From Oscillospiraceae bacterium (GTDB taxonomy: Bacteria > Bacillota > Clostridia > Oscillospirales > Ruminococcaceae): DNA of 7,367 nt. The stretch spans positions 1 to 7,367 of the forward strand of contig SFLS01000038.1 of assembly GCA_004554485.1 (NCBI GenBank), read 5' to 3'. The translations under genes and the position numbers were made by a program. The notes beneath the pieces were generated by a model. The model was given only the letters and a program-made list of their open reading frames with translations, was not told the DNA's origin and made no database searches. This document shows, in pieces, positions 1 through 6,104 of this stretch (its first letter is position 1; every line of letters begins with the position of its first letter).

Positions 1-1
1 G

Positions 2-1330
2 GGCGAGGATAAAAAAAGCATCGTCCTGATCTCGGCGGAAAGCAAAACGCTGTTCCGCACCATGGCGTCGGATCTGCACGACCGCTGGAAACGGCTGATA
101 GAGATCAACCACAAGGCGCTGCTCAAAACACTGCTGCTCTTTTCGGAAAACGATACGCTGTACCGCGTGACGGAATACCTGCATATGGTCCCTTTGGAGG
201 AATATCTGCAGCAGCAGGGGACCATCAGTCTTACCGATGCCCGAATTCTCATCAGCCCCCTTATTTCGCTGCTTTCCCAGCTGCACAATATGGGGCTGAC
301 GCACTGCGGCATCTCCCCGCAGAATATCTATGTGGATCTTCGCAAACGGGCCATTCTGGATGGTTTTGCCCTGCCGGAGCTGAGAACGGTGGGCAACAGC
401 CTGCATGCGGAGCTGTATGCCGGATACAGCGCGCCGGAGCAGTACTCCAAAGCACTGTGGCAGGGCGAATGGACCGATATCTATTCCATGGGCGCGGTGC
501 TGTACCGCATGCTGGCAGGGCAGGCCCCTGTTTCGGCGGAACTGCGGGGCGAAAAGGATTACCTGGCGCCGATTTCCCAGCTCAGGAGCGATCTGCCCGC
601 CAATGTGGCGGACGGGATCATGAAGGCGCTGCGCTACAACCATAAGGAACGCTATCGCTCGATGGAGGCATTTTCCGCCGCGCTGCTGGAGGAATCCGGG
701 GCCAATACGGCGGTGTTCCATCCGGAAGCGCAGCAAAAACCGGCGGAAAAGCTCCCTGTCAGCCTCAAGCAGATCTCTGCCGTCACTGTTTTGCTGGGGG
801 CGTTACTGCTGCTCAGCGTTATCGCCAATATTTTCCTTGCGCTTTGGAACGGCGGCACTTTACAGGGGAATGACCCGCAAAGCCAGACGCCGGTAATGGA
901 GCGCAGCCTCGAGGGGTACTATCTGCCGTCCATCCAGGATGAGCTGGAGCAGATGACAGGGTATAACTTCCATTACCGCTACGAGTACAGCGATACCTAT
1001 CCCGCCGGTGTGATCTACAAGCAGTCGCTTGCGGTCGGCCAGGTGCTGCCGGAGGACGGAGGGGTGACGCTGTTTATCAGCAAAGGCCCGCAGTATGTTA
1101 AAATGCCGGATCTGTACGGCGCCAACGAAGCCTATGTTATCCGCATCCTGTCGGATTTGCAGCTCACCTTCACCATTTTGTACGATACCAACCCGGAAAC
1201 CGGCGGGGAGGTTGGCACCGTGGTGGGCATGAGCATTGCCCCGGGTGAAACGGTACGGCCCAAGACAGCGGTGGATGCCGATTCCGTGGTGATCACCGTC
1301 AAGGGAGCGCCGGAGCCGGAATGGCCCTGA
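2..1330 (+). CDS. PASTA-domain Ser/Thr kinase-like membrane protein, probable pseudokinase (5' end outside window)
   Basis: The frame is open to the left edge, so the true start is upstream; the ATG at 62 falls inside the kinase fold. Numbering from the codon at base 2, the kinase region is residues 1 to about 220: THCGISPQNIY (101-109), ILDGFALPE (about 118-126), YSAPEQYS, then WTDIYSMGAVLYRMLAG. These match the clostridial kinases that carry HRDISPDNI and LIDFG. Here the catalytic Asp of HRD is Gly103 and DFG reads DGF (120-122); Asn108 and the metal-binding Asp remain. The partial N-lobe has VLIS where a VAIK-type lysine would be expected, which is tentative because the edge is near. A single membrane segment (about 258-282) is followed by two PASTA-like repeats, roughly bases 908-1090 and 1091-1309. 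In the family, PASTA domains bind peptidoglycan fragments or lipid II outside the membrane and the kinase lies inside. Catalytic activity is doubtful; a binding or scaffold role is inferred. The gene ends directly before a terminator. Confidence 0.85.
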   Translation, partial: GEDKKSIVLISAESKTLFRTMASDLHDRWKRLIEINHKALLKTLLLFSENDTLYRVTEYLHMVPLEEYLQQQGTISLTDARILISPLISLLSQLHNMGLTHCGISPQNIYVDLRKRAILDGFALPELRTVGNSLHAELYAGYSAPEQYSKALWQGEWTDIYSMGAVLYRMLAGQAPVSAELRGEKDYLAPISQLRSDLPANVADGIMKALRYNHKERYRSMEAFSAALLEESGANTAVFHPEAQQKPAEKLPVSLKQISAVTVLLGALLLLSVIANIFLALWNGGTLQGNDPQSQTPVMERSLEGYYLPSIQDELEQMTGYNFHYRYEYSDTYPAGVIYKQSLAVGQVLPEDGGVTLFISKGPQYVKMPDLYGANEAYVIRILSDLQLTFTILYDTNPETGGEVGTVVGMSIAPGETVRPKTAVDADSVVITVKGAPEPEWP

Positions 1331-1348
1331 CCAAACAGAAAAGAATAA

Positions 1349-1396
1349 CAGCGATCCGCAGGTTTGGGAACCCTCCCTGCGGGTCGCTGATCTTTT
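1349..1396. terminator. Bidirectional intrinsic terminator between converging genes
   Basis: A 14-bp stem has arms 1349-1362 (CAGCGATCCGCAGG) and 1376-1389 (CCTGCGGGTCGCTG), with one T-G wobble and a 13-nt loop. On the + strand it is followed by ATCTTTT, and on the - strand by TTATTCTTTT. It starts 18 bases past the stop of the PASTA protein and abuts the stop of the DUF4363 gene on the other strand, so one hairpin can end both transcripts. Confidence 0.85.
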
Positions 1397-1775
1397 ACAA
1401 AAGGGTACGGTAGCTTGGGGTAATGGATTCCCGCAGATGTTCCATCAATTTGGCCGCGGCATCCAGGGTACTTAACAGCTCTGCTTTGTCGTCCTCCAGA
1501 CAGTAGGCGGAAAGCTCCGACAGGTGTTCCATGATGCTGTCCAGGTGGTCGTGCCGGACATACAGCAAAAGACGGGGCTCCATCTTGTCCCATTCCGCCA
1601 TCAGCTGCTCACACGGCTTCTGGGCGGATTTGGCGTCCTGTTCTTCTACCAGTTTGCGTACTTCCCGGGTGTGGCTCCCGATACGCTCCAGCGAGTTTTG
1701 CATATCGATCAGGGCGTAGGTGCTGACCGCTATGATCAGGAGAAGAATAATGATGGCGGCAATAAAACGCTTCAT
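1395..1775 (-). CDS. DUF4363 family protein
   Basis: A 126-residue protein. Residues 1-25 (MKRFIAAIIILLLIIAVSTY and on) form a hydrophobic N-terminal anchor or uncleaved signal with a basic start. The rest is charged and almost wholly helical, with a pattern of Glu, Lys and Leu typical of DUF4363: WDKMEPRLLLYVRHDHLDSI, then a second helix pair ending near the C-terminus. The length is normal for the family. No biochemical function is known. The ATG (1773-1775) overlaps the stop of the upstream DUF421 gene as ATGA and has its own AAAGGAG site at 1784-1790, which points to translational coupling. In my knowledge of clostridial genomes, DUF4363 genes commonly sit next to DUF421 genes. A role at the spore or cell membrane is inferred from that partnership alone. 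The topology is probably one membrane segment with a helical domain outside. Confidence 0.85.
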   Translation of the reverse strand: MKRFIAAIIILLLIIAVSTYALIDMQNSLERIGSHTREVRKLVEEQDAKSAQKPCEQLMAEWDKMEPRLLLYVRHDHLDSIMEHLSELSAYCLEDDKAELLSTLDAAAKLMEHLRESITPSYRTLL

Positions 1776-2455
1776 CGCTTCGGCTCCTTTGCTATGATAT
1801 CACAGGTGCCGTCCGGGCCGGCCAGCATCAGGTAGATGTCAGGGATCCGCAGCTTTTGTGCCGCGGCCTTTTTTTCTACCCAGTTCAGGTCTTTTCCGCT
1901 GCGGCGCAGGTTATCATCCAGCACCGCGCCCTCGCAGACGACGGTCAGGGGTGGGGCATTCTGCTGGGGATCGTCCGGCATGGAAAGGGTCTGCGGGGTC
2001 ACGGGGCGGGAGGCGTACTTTTGGTAGACCGACAGCTTACCGTTTGTCTCCACCACCGCAAAGTCGACCTCCTGCACCCGAAAAATACTGTTCTGGCGCA
2101 GCTGGCTCATCAGGTCGTCGGCGGAAAAACGCAGTTCCTGCATTTCCCTTTGGTCTATTTTCCCGTTTTGAATGATAATGATGGGCTTTCCGGAAATGAT
2201 CCGCCGCAGTTTTTTGTTTTTCATGCAAAAATAGGAGGTCATCACCTCAAAGCACATCAGCGCCAGAATGGGCAGCAGACCGGCGAACATGGGGCTGTCG
2301 CTCTGTTCAATGGTCAGCGTGGCGATATTGGAAATCAGGATGGTGATGACCAGCTCCGAGGGCTGCAGCTCTCCGATCTGGCGCTTGCCCATCAGCCGGA
2401 TCCCGAACACGACGATAAGGTACAAAATCAAAGTCCGTAAAAAGGTAACAAGCAA
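1772..2455 (-). CDS. DUF421 (YetF/YcaP-like) membrane protein
   Basis: A 227-residue protein. Three hydrophobic segments (about 1-22, 33-50 and 57-80) come first, with the family signature RLMGKRQIGELQPSELV at about 20-36. A cytosolic region follows with GKPIIIIQNGKI, then LRFSADDLMSQLRQNSIF and VDFAVVETNGKLSVYQK, the hallmark alpha/beta part of DUF421. The start codon is TTG (2455-2453), fixed by a TAGGAGG site nine bases upstream; no in-frame ATG lies between that site and the TTG. The family's biochemical role is unknown. Bacillus members (YetF, YdfS and the mobile-operon protein 2Duf) have been reported in the spore inner membrane with effects on spore resistance and germination. The gene is divergent from the germinant receptor operon behind a sigma-G-like promoter and is the first gene of an operon with DUF4363. 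Spore function here is inferred. Confidence 0.93.
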   Translation of the reverse strand: MLVTFLRTLILYLIVVFGIRLMGKRQIGELQPSELVITILISNIATLTIEQSDSPMFAGLLPILALMCFEVMTSYFCMKNKKLRRIISGKPIIIIQNGKIDQREMQELRFSADDLMSQLRQNSIFRVQEVDFAVVETNGKLSVYQKYASRPVTPQTLSMPDDPQQNAPPLTVVCEGAVLDDNLRRSGKDLNWVEKKAAAQKLRIPDIYLMLAGPDGTCDIIAKEPKR

Positions 2456-2464
2456 ATGGTTTCG

Positions 2465-2471
2465 CCTCCTA
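2465..2471 (-). promoter_or_regulatory. Ribosome binding site setting the TTG start of the DUF421 gene
   Basis: On the - strand this reads TAGGAGG, with nine bases to TTG (2455-2453). It is the only strong site before the conserved MLVTFLRTL start, so TTG initiation is well supported. Confidence 0.8.
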
Positions 2472-2478
2472 ACGGGGA

Positions 2479-2508
2479 GTATTATTCACCGCTTTTCTTT
2501 ACATATTC
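2479..2508 (+). promoter_or_regulatory. Weak candidate forespore promoter for the ger operon
   Basis: On the + strand, GTATT (2479-2483), 18 bases, then CATATTC (2502-2508) loosely resembles sigma-G (-35 three of five, -10 five of seven). It covers the same bases as the opposite-strand candidate, so the two would be back to back. The resulting leader of about 50 bases before the gerA start is reasonable. The match is poor, and the operon promoter may be something I do not recognise. Confidence 0.2.
2480..2508 (-). promoter_or_regulatory. Candidate sigma-G promoter for the DUF421-DUF4363 operon
   Basis: Read on the - strand, GAATA (2508-2504) fits the sigma-G -35 element GMATR. After 17 bases, AATAATA (2486-2480) matches six of seven positions of the sigma-G -10 element CATWMTA. 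Transcription would start near 2473, giving a very short leader that still includes the ribosome site. The spacing is one base shorter than the usual 18. Forespore expression is inferred; the match was made by eye against the Bacillus consensus. Confidence 0.4.
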
Positions 2509-2552
2509 CCACCGGCGGCGGCAATAATGAGGGGAGAAGCGCAAGGGATAAT

Positions 2553-2559
2553 AGGGAGG
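2553..2559 (+). promoter_or_regulatory. Ribosome binding site setting the start of the GerA subunit
   Basis: AGGGAGG lies eight bases before the ATG at 2568. It excludes the 100-codon upstream extension of the same frame, which would run antisense through the DUF421 gene. Confidence 0.8.
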
Positions 2560-2567
2560 GGAAAACA

Positions 2568-4049
2568 ATGGAAAAATCGGATCAGCTGGATGCCAGCATC
2601 ATTCTGCTGCGGGAACGCATCGAAGCAGGGATGCGCGGTTCCGCCGACCTCATTCTCAATGAATTCCGGATCGACGGGATCGGTGTGCTCACCTTTATGT
2701 TTGACGGCCTTGTTTCCAATTCCGCCGTCAGCGATTTTTTGCTGCGTCCGCTGTACCGCATGGAGCCCGGCGCCGGGACGCCGGAAAAGCTGTGGCATTA
2801 TCTCAAAGACCAATGCCTGCTGAGCAGCGAACAGGGCGAGGTGGAAACCTACAGCGACCTGTTTACCAAGGCAATGAGCGGCTTTGCCATGGTGATGGTG
2901 GACGGCGTGCCCAGGGCGCTGTCGCTGGGCTACCAGGGCTTTGAAACCCGCGGCGTCAGCGAGCCGGCGGCAGAAAAGAATATGCGCGGCTCCCGGGAGG
3001 GCTTTACCGAATCCAACAATACCAATACAGCGCTGGTACGCCGCCGGCTCAAATCCCCCTATCTGACGGTGGAAACACTGTACCTGGGGCGGCAGAGCCG
3101 CACGAACGTGCGGATGCTCTACCTCAGCGATGTGGCGGATGCCGGGACCGTCGACCTCATCCGCCAAAAGATCAGTCGGGCGGATATGCCGGTGGTGCTG
3201 GATACCGGCTACCTTCAGCCGTTTATCGGCAAGGGGAAGGCGTCGCTGTTTTCCGGCGCCGGCGTTACGCAGCGCCCGGATACCCTCTGTGCCAAGCTGG
3301 CGGAGGGACGTATCGGCATCATGGTGGACGGAAGCCCCTGCGTGATGGTGGCGCCGTACCTTTTCATGGAGCATTTCCAGAGCCTGGATGATTATACCCA
3401 GCGCCCCTATTTTGCCACCTTTGTACGGCTTTTAAAGCTGGCGGCATTTTTCCTTACGGTTTTTTTGCCGGGATACTATGTCGCCATCGTTTCTTACCAC
3501 CCGGAGCTGATTCCCCGCACACTGCTGCGCAGCTTTCTCGGCTCGGTCGTGGCCACCCCTATGTCCGCCATGGGGGAGGCGCTGGTACTGTTTTTATTGT
3601 ATGAGTTGCTGCGGGAGGCGGGTCTCCGGCTGCCGGATGCCATAGGACACACCCTCAGTGTGGTGGGCGGCATCGTCATCGGCGATGCCATTGTCACGGC
3701 GGGACTTGTCGGCCTGCCGATGATCATCATCATCGCGCTGACGGCGGTCAGCGCCTTTGTAGTGCCCTCCCTGTACGAGCCGATTACCATTCTTCGCTTT
3801 CTCTTTATTTTTGTCGGCGGGATATTGGGCGTTTACGGCATTTTTTTGGGCTTTTTGCTGCTGGCGGTCAACCTTTGTGCGCTGCAGAGCCTCTCTACGC
3901 CCCTTACTTCGCCCCTTGCCCCGTGGGAGCCTGCCGCTCTGCGGGATCTTTTCTGGCGGGCCGGCTGGGAAAAGCTGAAAAAGGGCAATTACCGCATATC
4001 CTCCGCAGCCCAGACGGAAAGGAGGCCCTCCCATGGCGAAAACCCATAA
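2568..4049 (+). CDS. gerAA: Spore germination receptor A subunit (GerA family)
   Basis: A 493-residue protein, full length for the family. The A subunit is the large integral membrane part of the germinant receptor in the spore inner membrane and couples nutrient sensing to ion and dipicolinate release. An N-terminal soluble domain (about 1-280) carries the family signature GSREGFTES at residue 141, followed by ALVRRRLKSPYL, then MLYLSDVAD, and QRPDTLCAKLAEGRIGIMVD with DGSPCVMVAP. RPYFATFVRLLK at residue 279 leads into several membrane segments (about 285-440), including YHPELIPRTLL, LREAGLRLPDAIGHTLSVVG and the closing SPLAPWEP. The C-terminus is a basic tail. The ATG at 2568 is chosen for its AGGGAGG site. 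The gene overlaps the next one by 17 bases and opens the receptor operon. The paralog (gerA, gerB or gerK type) and the germinant cannot be told from sequence; the symbol marks the subunit only. Confidence 0.95.
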   Translation: MEKSDQLDASIILLRERIEAGMRGSADLILNEFRIDGIGVLTFMFDGLVSNSAVSDFLLRPLYRMEPGAGTPEKLWHYLKDQCLLSSEQGEVETYSDLFTKAMSGFAMVMVDGVPRALSLGYQGFETRGVSEPAAEKNMRGSREGFTESNNTNTALVRRRLKSPYLTVETLYLGRQSRTNVRMLYLSDVADAGTVDLIRQKISRADMPVVLDTGYLQPFIGKGKASLFSGAGVTQRPDTLCAKLAEGRIGIMVDGSPCVMVAPYLFMEHFQSLDDYTQRPYFATFVRLLKLAAFFLTVFLPGYYVAIVSYHPELIPRTLLRSFLGSVVATPMSAMGEALVLFLLYELLREAGLRLPDAIGHTLSVVGGIVIGDAIVTAGLVGLPMIIIIALTAVSAFVVPSLYEPITILRFLFIFVGGILGVYGIFLGFLLLAVNLCALQSLSTPLTSPLAPWEPAALRDLFWRAGWEKLKKGNYRISSAAQTERRPSHGENP

Positions 4050-5031
4050 GATCAGCGGCAGCGGACAGATCTTTTGCCTGCTGGCGCTTTCCCAGTGCTT
4101 TTGGCTGCTTTGCTACCGCCCCCGCATGACCAACGCCCTGCTGACAGCCGCCGCCGCGGCCATAGTATCCGGCGCGGTATTTTTGCCGGCCGTTTTTTGC
4201 CGCAGGCGGGCAGCCAAATGCCTGCCGGCCGGGCCGGTATCTGGTGCGGCAGGGGCGATACTGGGGAGCTGCTACTTTTCGGTCACCGCCATGCAGCTGC
4301 TTGCGGCAGTACGGGTGATCTTTGAGGAACTGTTCCGGCCGGTCTGGCTGCTGCTGATTTTGTTTGTTGTGGTCATGGCGTCCGCCGCCATGGGGCAGGA
4401 GGCGCTGGGCCGCGCGGCGTTTATCGTCACGGCGCTGTTTCTGGCGGGGGTGGTTTTGCTGGCGGCAGGGGCTGCCGGGCAATGCTCGCTGCTCAATCTG
4501 GAGCTTCCGGAGCGTCACCGCGGAATGCTGGCGGGAGAGATCCTCTATCTTCTCCCGATGCAGGCGGAGCTTCTGCTTTTGATGGGATTTGCTCCGCTTA
4601 CCGACCGTCCCTCCTCCGCAAAGCTGCTGCTTTGGATTCCTTTCGGCTGGCTGATCAACGCCGTTATCCTGCTGCTGGTGGCGCTTGTCCTAGGACCGTA
4701 CGGCGGGCTGCAGAGTTATCCTGTCTATGCGCTTTCGCGCGCGGCGGGGCTGTCGGCGCTTTCCGGCCTGATGCCGGTTTATTGCTTTTTACTGCTGACA
4801 TCGGCCTTTTTCCGGCTGTCGGCGCTGGCGGTCATGTCCATGCGGCTGGCGCAGGATGTTGTCGGCCGGCCCCAACCGGCGTTCTGGGCAGTCGCCGCGC
4901 TGTGCCTGGCGGGTGTTTTTTTGCTGTATTTTACCGGCTGGGAACCTGCCGGGGTTTATTCGGTGCTGGCTGCACCGTCATTGGCGTGGCTGTTGTGGAG
5001 GATACTGCGGGGAGGGAAAAAGCGTGCGTAA
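4033..5031 (+). CDS. gerAB: Spore germination receptor B subunit (GerAB-type permease)
   Basis: A 332-residue, very hydrophobic protein of the amino acid-polyamine-organocation transporter superfamily. In the Ger complex the B subunit is the likely germinant-binding component. I see about ten membrane segments, beginning with the family-like KISGSGQIFCLLALSQCFWL and including a late block, YPVYALSRAAGLSALSG, followed by RLSALAVMSMRLAQDVVG, which resembles the loop and helix before the last two segments of GerB proteins. At 332 residues it is shorter than the usual 360-370, and its loops look compact. The ATG (4033) has AAAGGAGG at 4018-4025, seven bases upstream and inside the end of the A subunit gene; the 17-base overlap suggests coupled translation. 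Assignment rests on operon position, topology and partial motifs, since sequence conservation in this family is low. Ligand unknown. Confidence 0.9.
   Translation: MAKTHKISGSGQIFCLLALSQCFWLLCYRPRMTNALLTAAAAAIVSGAVFLPAVFCRRRAAKCLPAGPVSGAAGAILGSCYFSVTAMQLLAAVRVIFEELFRPVWLLLILFVVVMASAAMGQEALGRAAFIVTALFLAGVVLLAAGAAGQCSLLNLELPERHRGMLAGEILYLLPMQAELLLLMGFAPLTDRPSSAKLLLWIPFGWLINAVILLLVALVLGPYGGLQSYPVYALSRAAGLSALSGLMPVYCFLLLTSAFFRLSALAVMSMRLAQDVVGRPQPAFWAVAALCLAGVFLLYFTGWEPAGVYSVLAAPSLAWLLWRILRGGKKRA
5009..5016 (+). promoter_or_regulatory. Ribosome binding site setting the GTG start of the C subunit
   Basis: GGGGAGGG lies seven bases before GTG (5024-5026). It places the start just ahead of a short lipoprotein signal. 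The longer frame back to 4856 would lack a signal peptide and overlap the B subunit gene widely. Confidence 0.75.
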
Positions 5032-6016
5032 CCATATCATAGCGGCCGCTGCGCTGGCGCTCTGTCTGCTGACCGGCTGCGCGGGACGCTCTGTGGCGCA
5101 GTATCTGGTCGTTTCCTCCATGGCGGTGGACTGCTCCTCGGCGCCCATGACGGTGGTGCTGGAAATCGCCGGGGAGGAGCAAAACGACTACATGACCCTG
5201 CAGGGAGGCAGCTACGGCGCTATCTTTGCGCAGGCCCAGCGCCGCAGCGGCCGGCAGATTTACCTGGGGGCGATGCAATGTGTGGTTTTCGGCGGCGTGC
5301 CGGATGGCAAAGCGCTGCTGTCGCAGCTGACGGCGCTGCAGTCCGACAGCCGGATCAGCCCTAATTTGCAGATCGCCCTGTGCGAAAATGCACAGGAATT
5401 TTATTCTGACGGGGCAGACGGGGAGAAGCTGGCGGCGCTGCTGACGCTGCAGTACACCGACAGCAGACGCAGCAGCCTTAAGGAATTGCTCAATCTGTTC
5501 GGCGCAGAGGGGCGCGACGGATTGATCGCCTGGGTCAGCACAGGGGACGGCGAACTGATTCTGGACGGTGTGGTCCCCACGGGCAGCAGCGACTATACAG
5601 CCGTTTGGAAGCCAAATGAATTCTGCACGCTTTTGCTGCACCGCCAGGAGGAGATGCGGCTGACCGTTGCCGAAAACGGGACGGCAGCGGGCGTGTCGGT
5701 CTCCCGGCTGAAGCTGAGCCGTGTTACCGTAGAGGGGAACCGGGCAAAAGCCCGTTTTTCGGCTGTTGCTACGGTCCAGTCGCTTTCCGGCCCCGGGATG
5801 AGCAGGGAAACGCTGGAGGGGGGACTGCGCCGGGAGCTGATGGAGCAGATAGAGGAACTGGACAGAGCCGTGATGCAAAACGGCAAAAGCGACCTGCTGG
5901 GGATCGAAAAACGGGCACAACTGATGGGTTCGGCCGTGCCGGAGCAGCTTTACCGCAATACCGGTTACAGTGTGGATTTTATTCTGCGGGATCCGAAAGG
6001 CCTGCTGGAACGGTAA
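5024..6016 (+). CDS. gerAC: Spore germination receptor C subunit, Ger(x)C lipoprotein
   Basis: A 330-residue lipoprotein. The signal MRNHIIAAAALALCLLTGC ends in a lipobox (LLTGC) with Cys19 as the lipidation site, so the mature protein should be tethered to the outer face of the spore inner membrane. After it, SVAQYLVVSSMAVD matches the early Ger(x)C motif. The C-terminal domain, about 215-330, ends with a helix (LMEQIEELDRAVMQNGKSDL), GIEKRA, and a last strand, YSVDFILRDPKGL, as in the family. It is shorter than the usual 370-400. GTG at 5024 is the start and overlaps the B subunit gene by eight bases, so the three receptor genes form a tight operon. The C subunit is needed for receptor function; its molecular job is not settled. 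Most of the middle is not conserved enough to recognise by eye. Confidence 0.92.
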   Translation: MRNHIIAAAALALCLLTGCAGRSVAQYLVVSSMAVDCSSAPMTVVLEIAGEEQNDYMTLQGGSYGAIFAQAQRRSGRQIYLGAMQCVVFGGVPDGKALLSQLTALQSDSRISPNLQIALCENAQEFYSDGADGEKLAALLTLQYTDSRRSSLKELLNLFGAEGRDGLIAWVSTGDGELILDGVVPTGSSDYTAVWKPNEFCTLLLHRQEEMRLTVAENGTAAGVSVSRLKLSRVTVEGNRAKARFSAVATVQSLSGPGMSRETLEGGLRRELMEQIEELDRAVMQNGKSDLLGIEKRAQLMGSAVPEQLYRNTGYSVDFILRDPKGLLER

Positions 6017-6040
6017 AGCGCAGGATTTTCCTGCAAAGCT
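6017..6040 (+). other. Small hairpin after the C subunit gene, possible weak attenuator
   Basis: GCAGGA (6020-6025) pairs perfectly with TCCTGC (6029-6034) across a TTT loop. The flanking AGC (6017-6019) and GCT (6038-6040) could extend the stem past a three-base bulge. No T run follows, so it is not a standard terminator. It may reduce read-through into spoIVB or have no role. Confidence 0.3.
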
Positions 6041-6046
6041 GATTGC

Positions 6047-6078
6047 TGCATCCGCCGTCTGAATTTGCATCCTATAAT
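6047..6078 (+). promoter_or_regulatory. Candidate promoter for spoIVB
   Basis: TGCATC (6047-6052) resembles a sigma-G -35 element. CATCCTA (6068-6074) matches six of seven positions of the sigma-G -10, but the spacer is only 15 bases. A TATAAT overlaps it (6073-6078) with no clear sigma-A -35 partner. In B. subtilis spoIVB is read by sigma-F and sigma-G, so a forespore promoter is expected here. The exact elements are uncertain. Confidence 0.3.
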
Positions 6079-6104
6079 CCCCCCAAAACTGCAAAGAGTA
6101 TTCC

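Noticed and set aside
1856..2440. + strand open frames opposite the DUF421 gene
   Set aside because: DUF421 signature motifs on the - strand explain the sequence; the + frames are Arg/His/Gln-rich shadows.
2547..2553. GATAATA as a sigma-G -10 element for the ger operon
   Set aside because: It abuts the ribosome site, so transcription would start too close to the ATG at 2568, and there is no matching -35 at the right distance.
2268..2567. Upstream extension of the GerA subunit frame to an ATG at 2268
   Set aside because: It would be antisense to DUF421 and out of line with GerA lengths, and the strong ribosome site at 2553-2559 marks 2568.
2499..3374. - strand open frame (291 codons) opposite the GerA subunit
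   Set aside because: The composition is that of an antisense shadow, there is no recognisable domain, and it covers the conserved GerA soluble domain.
6073..6078. TATAAT as a vegetative sigma-A promoter for spoIVB
   Set aside because: There is no TTGACA-like element 16-18 bases upstream and no extended -10 TG.
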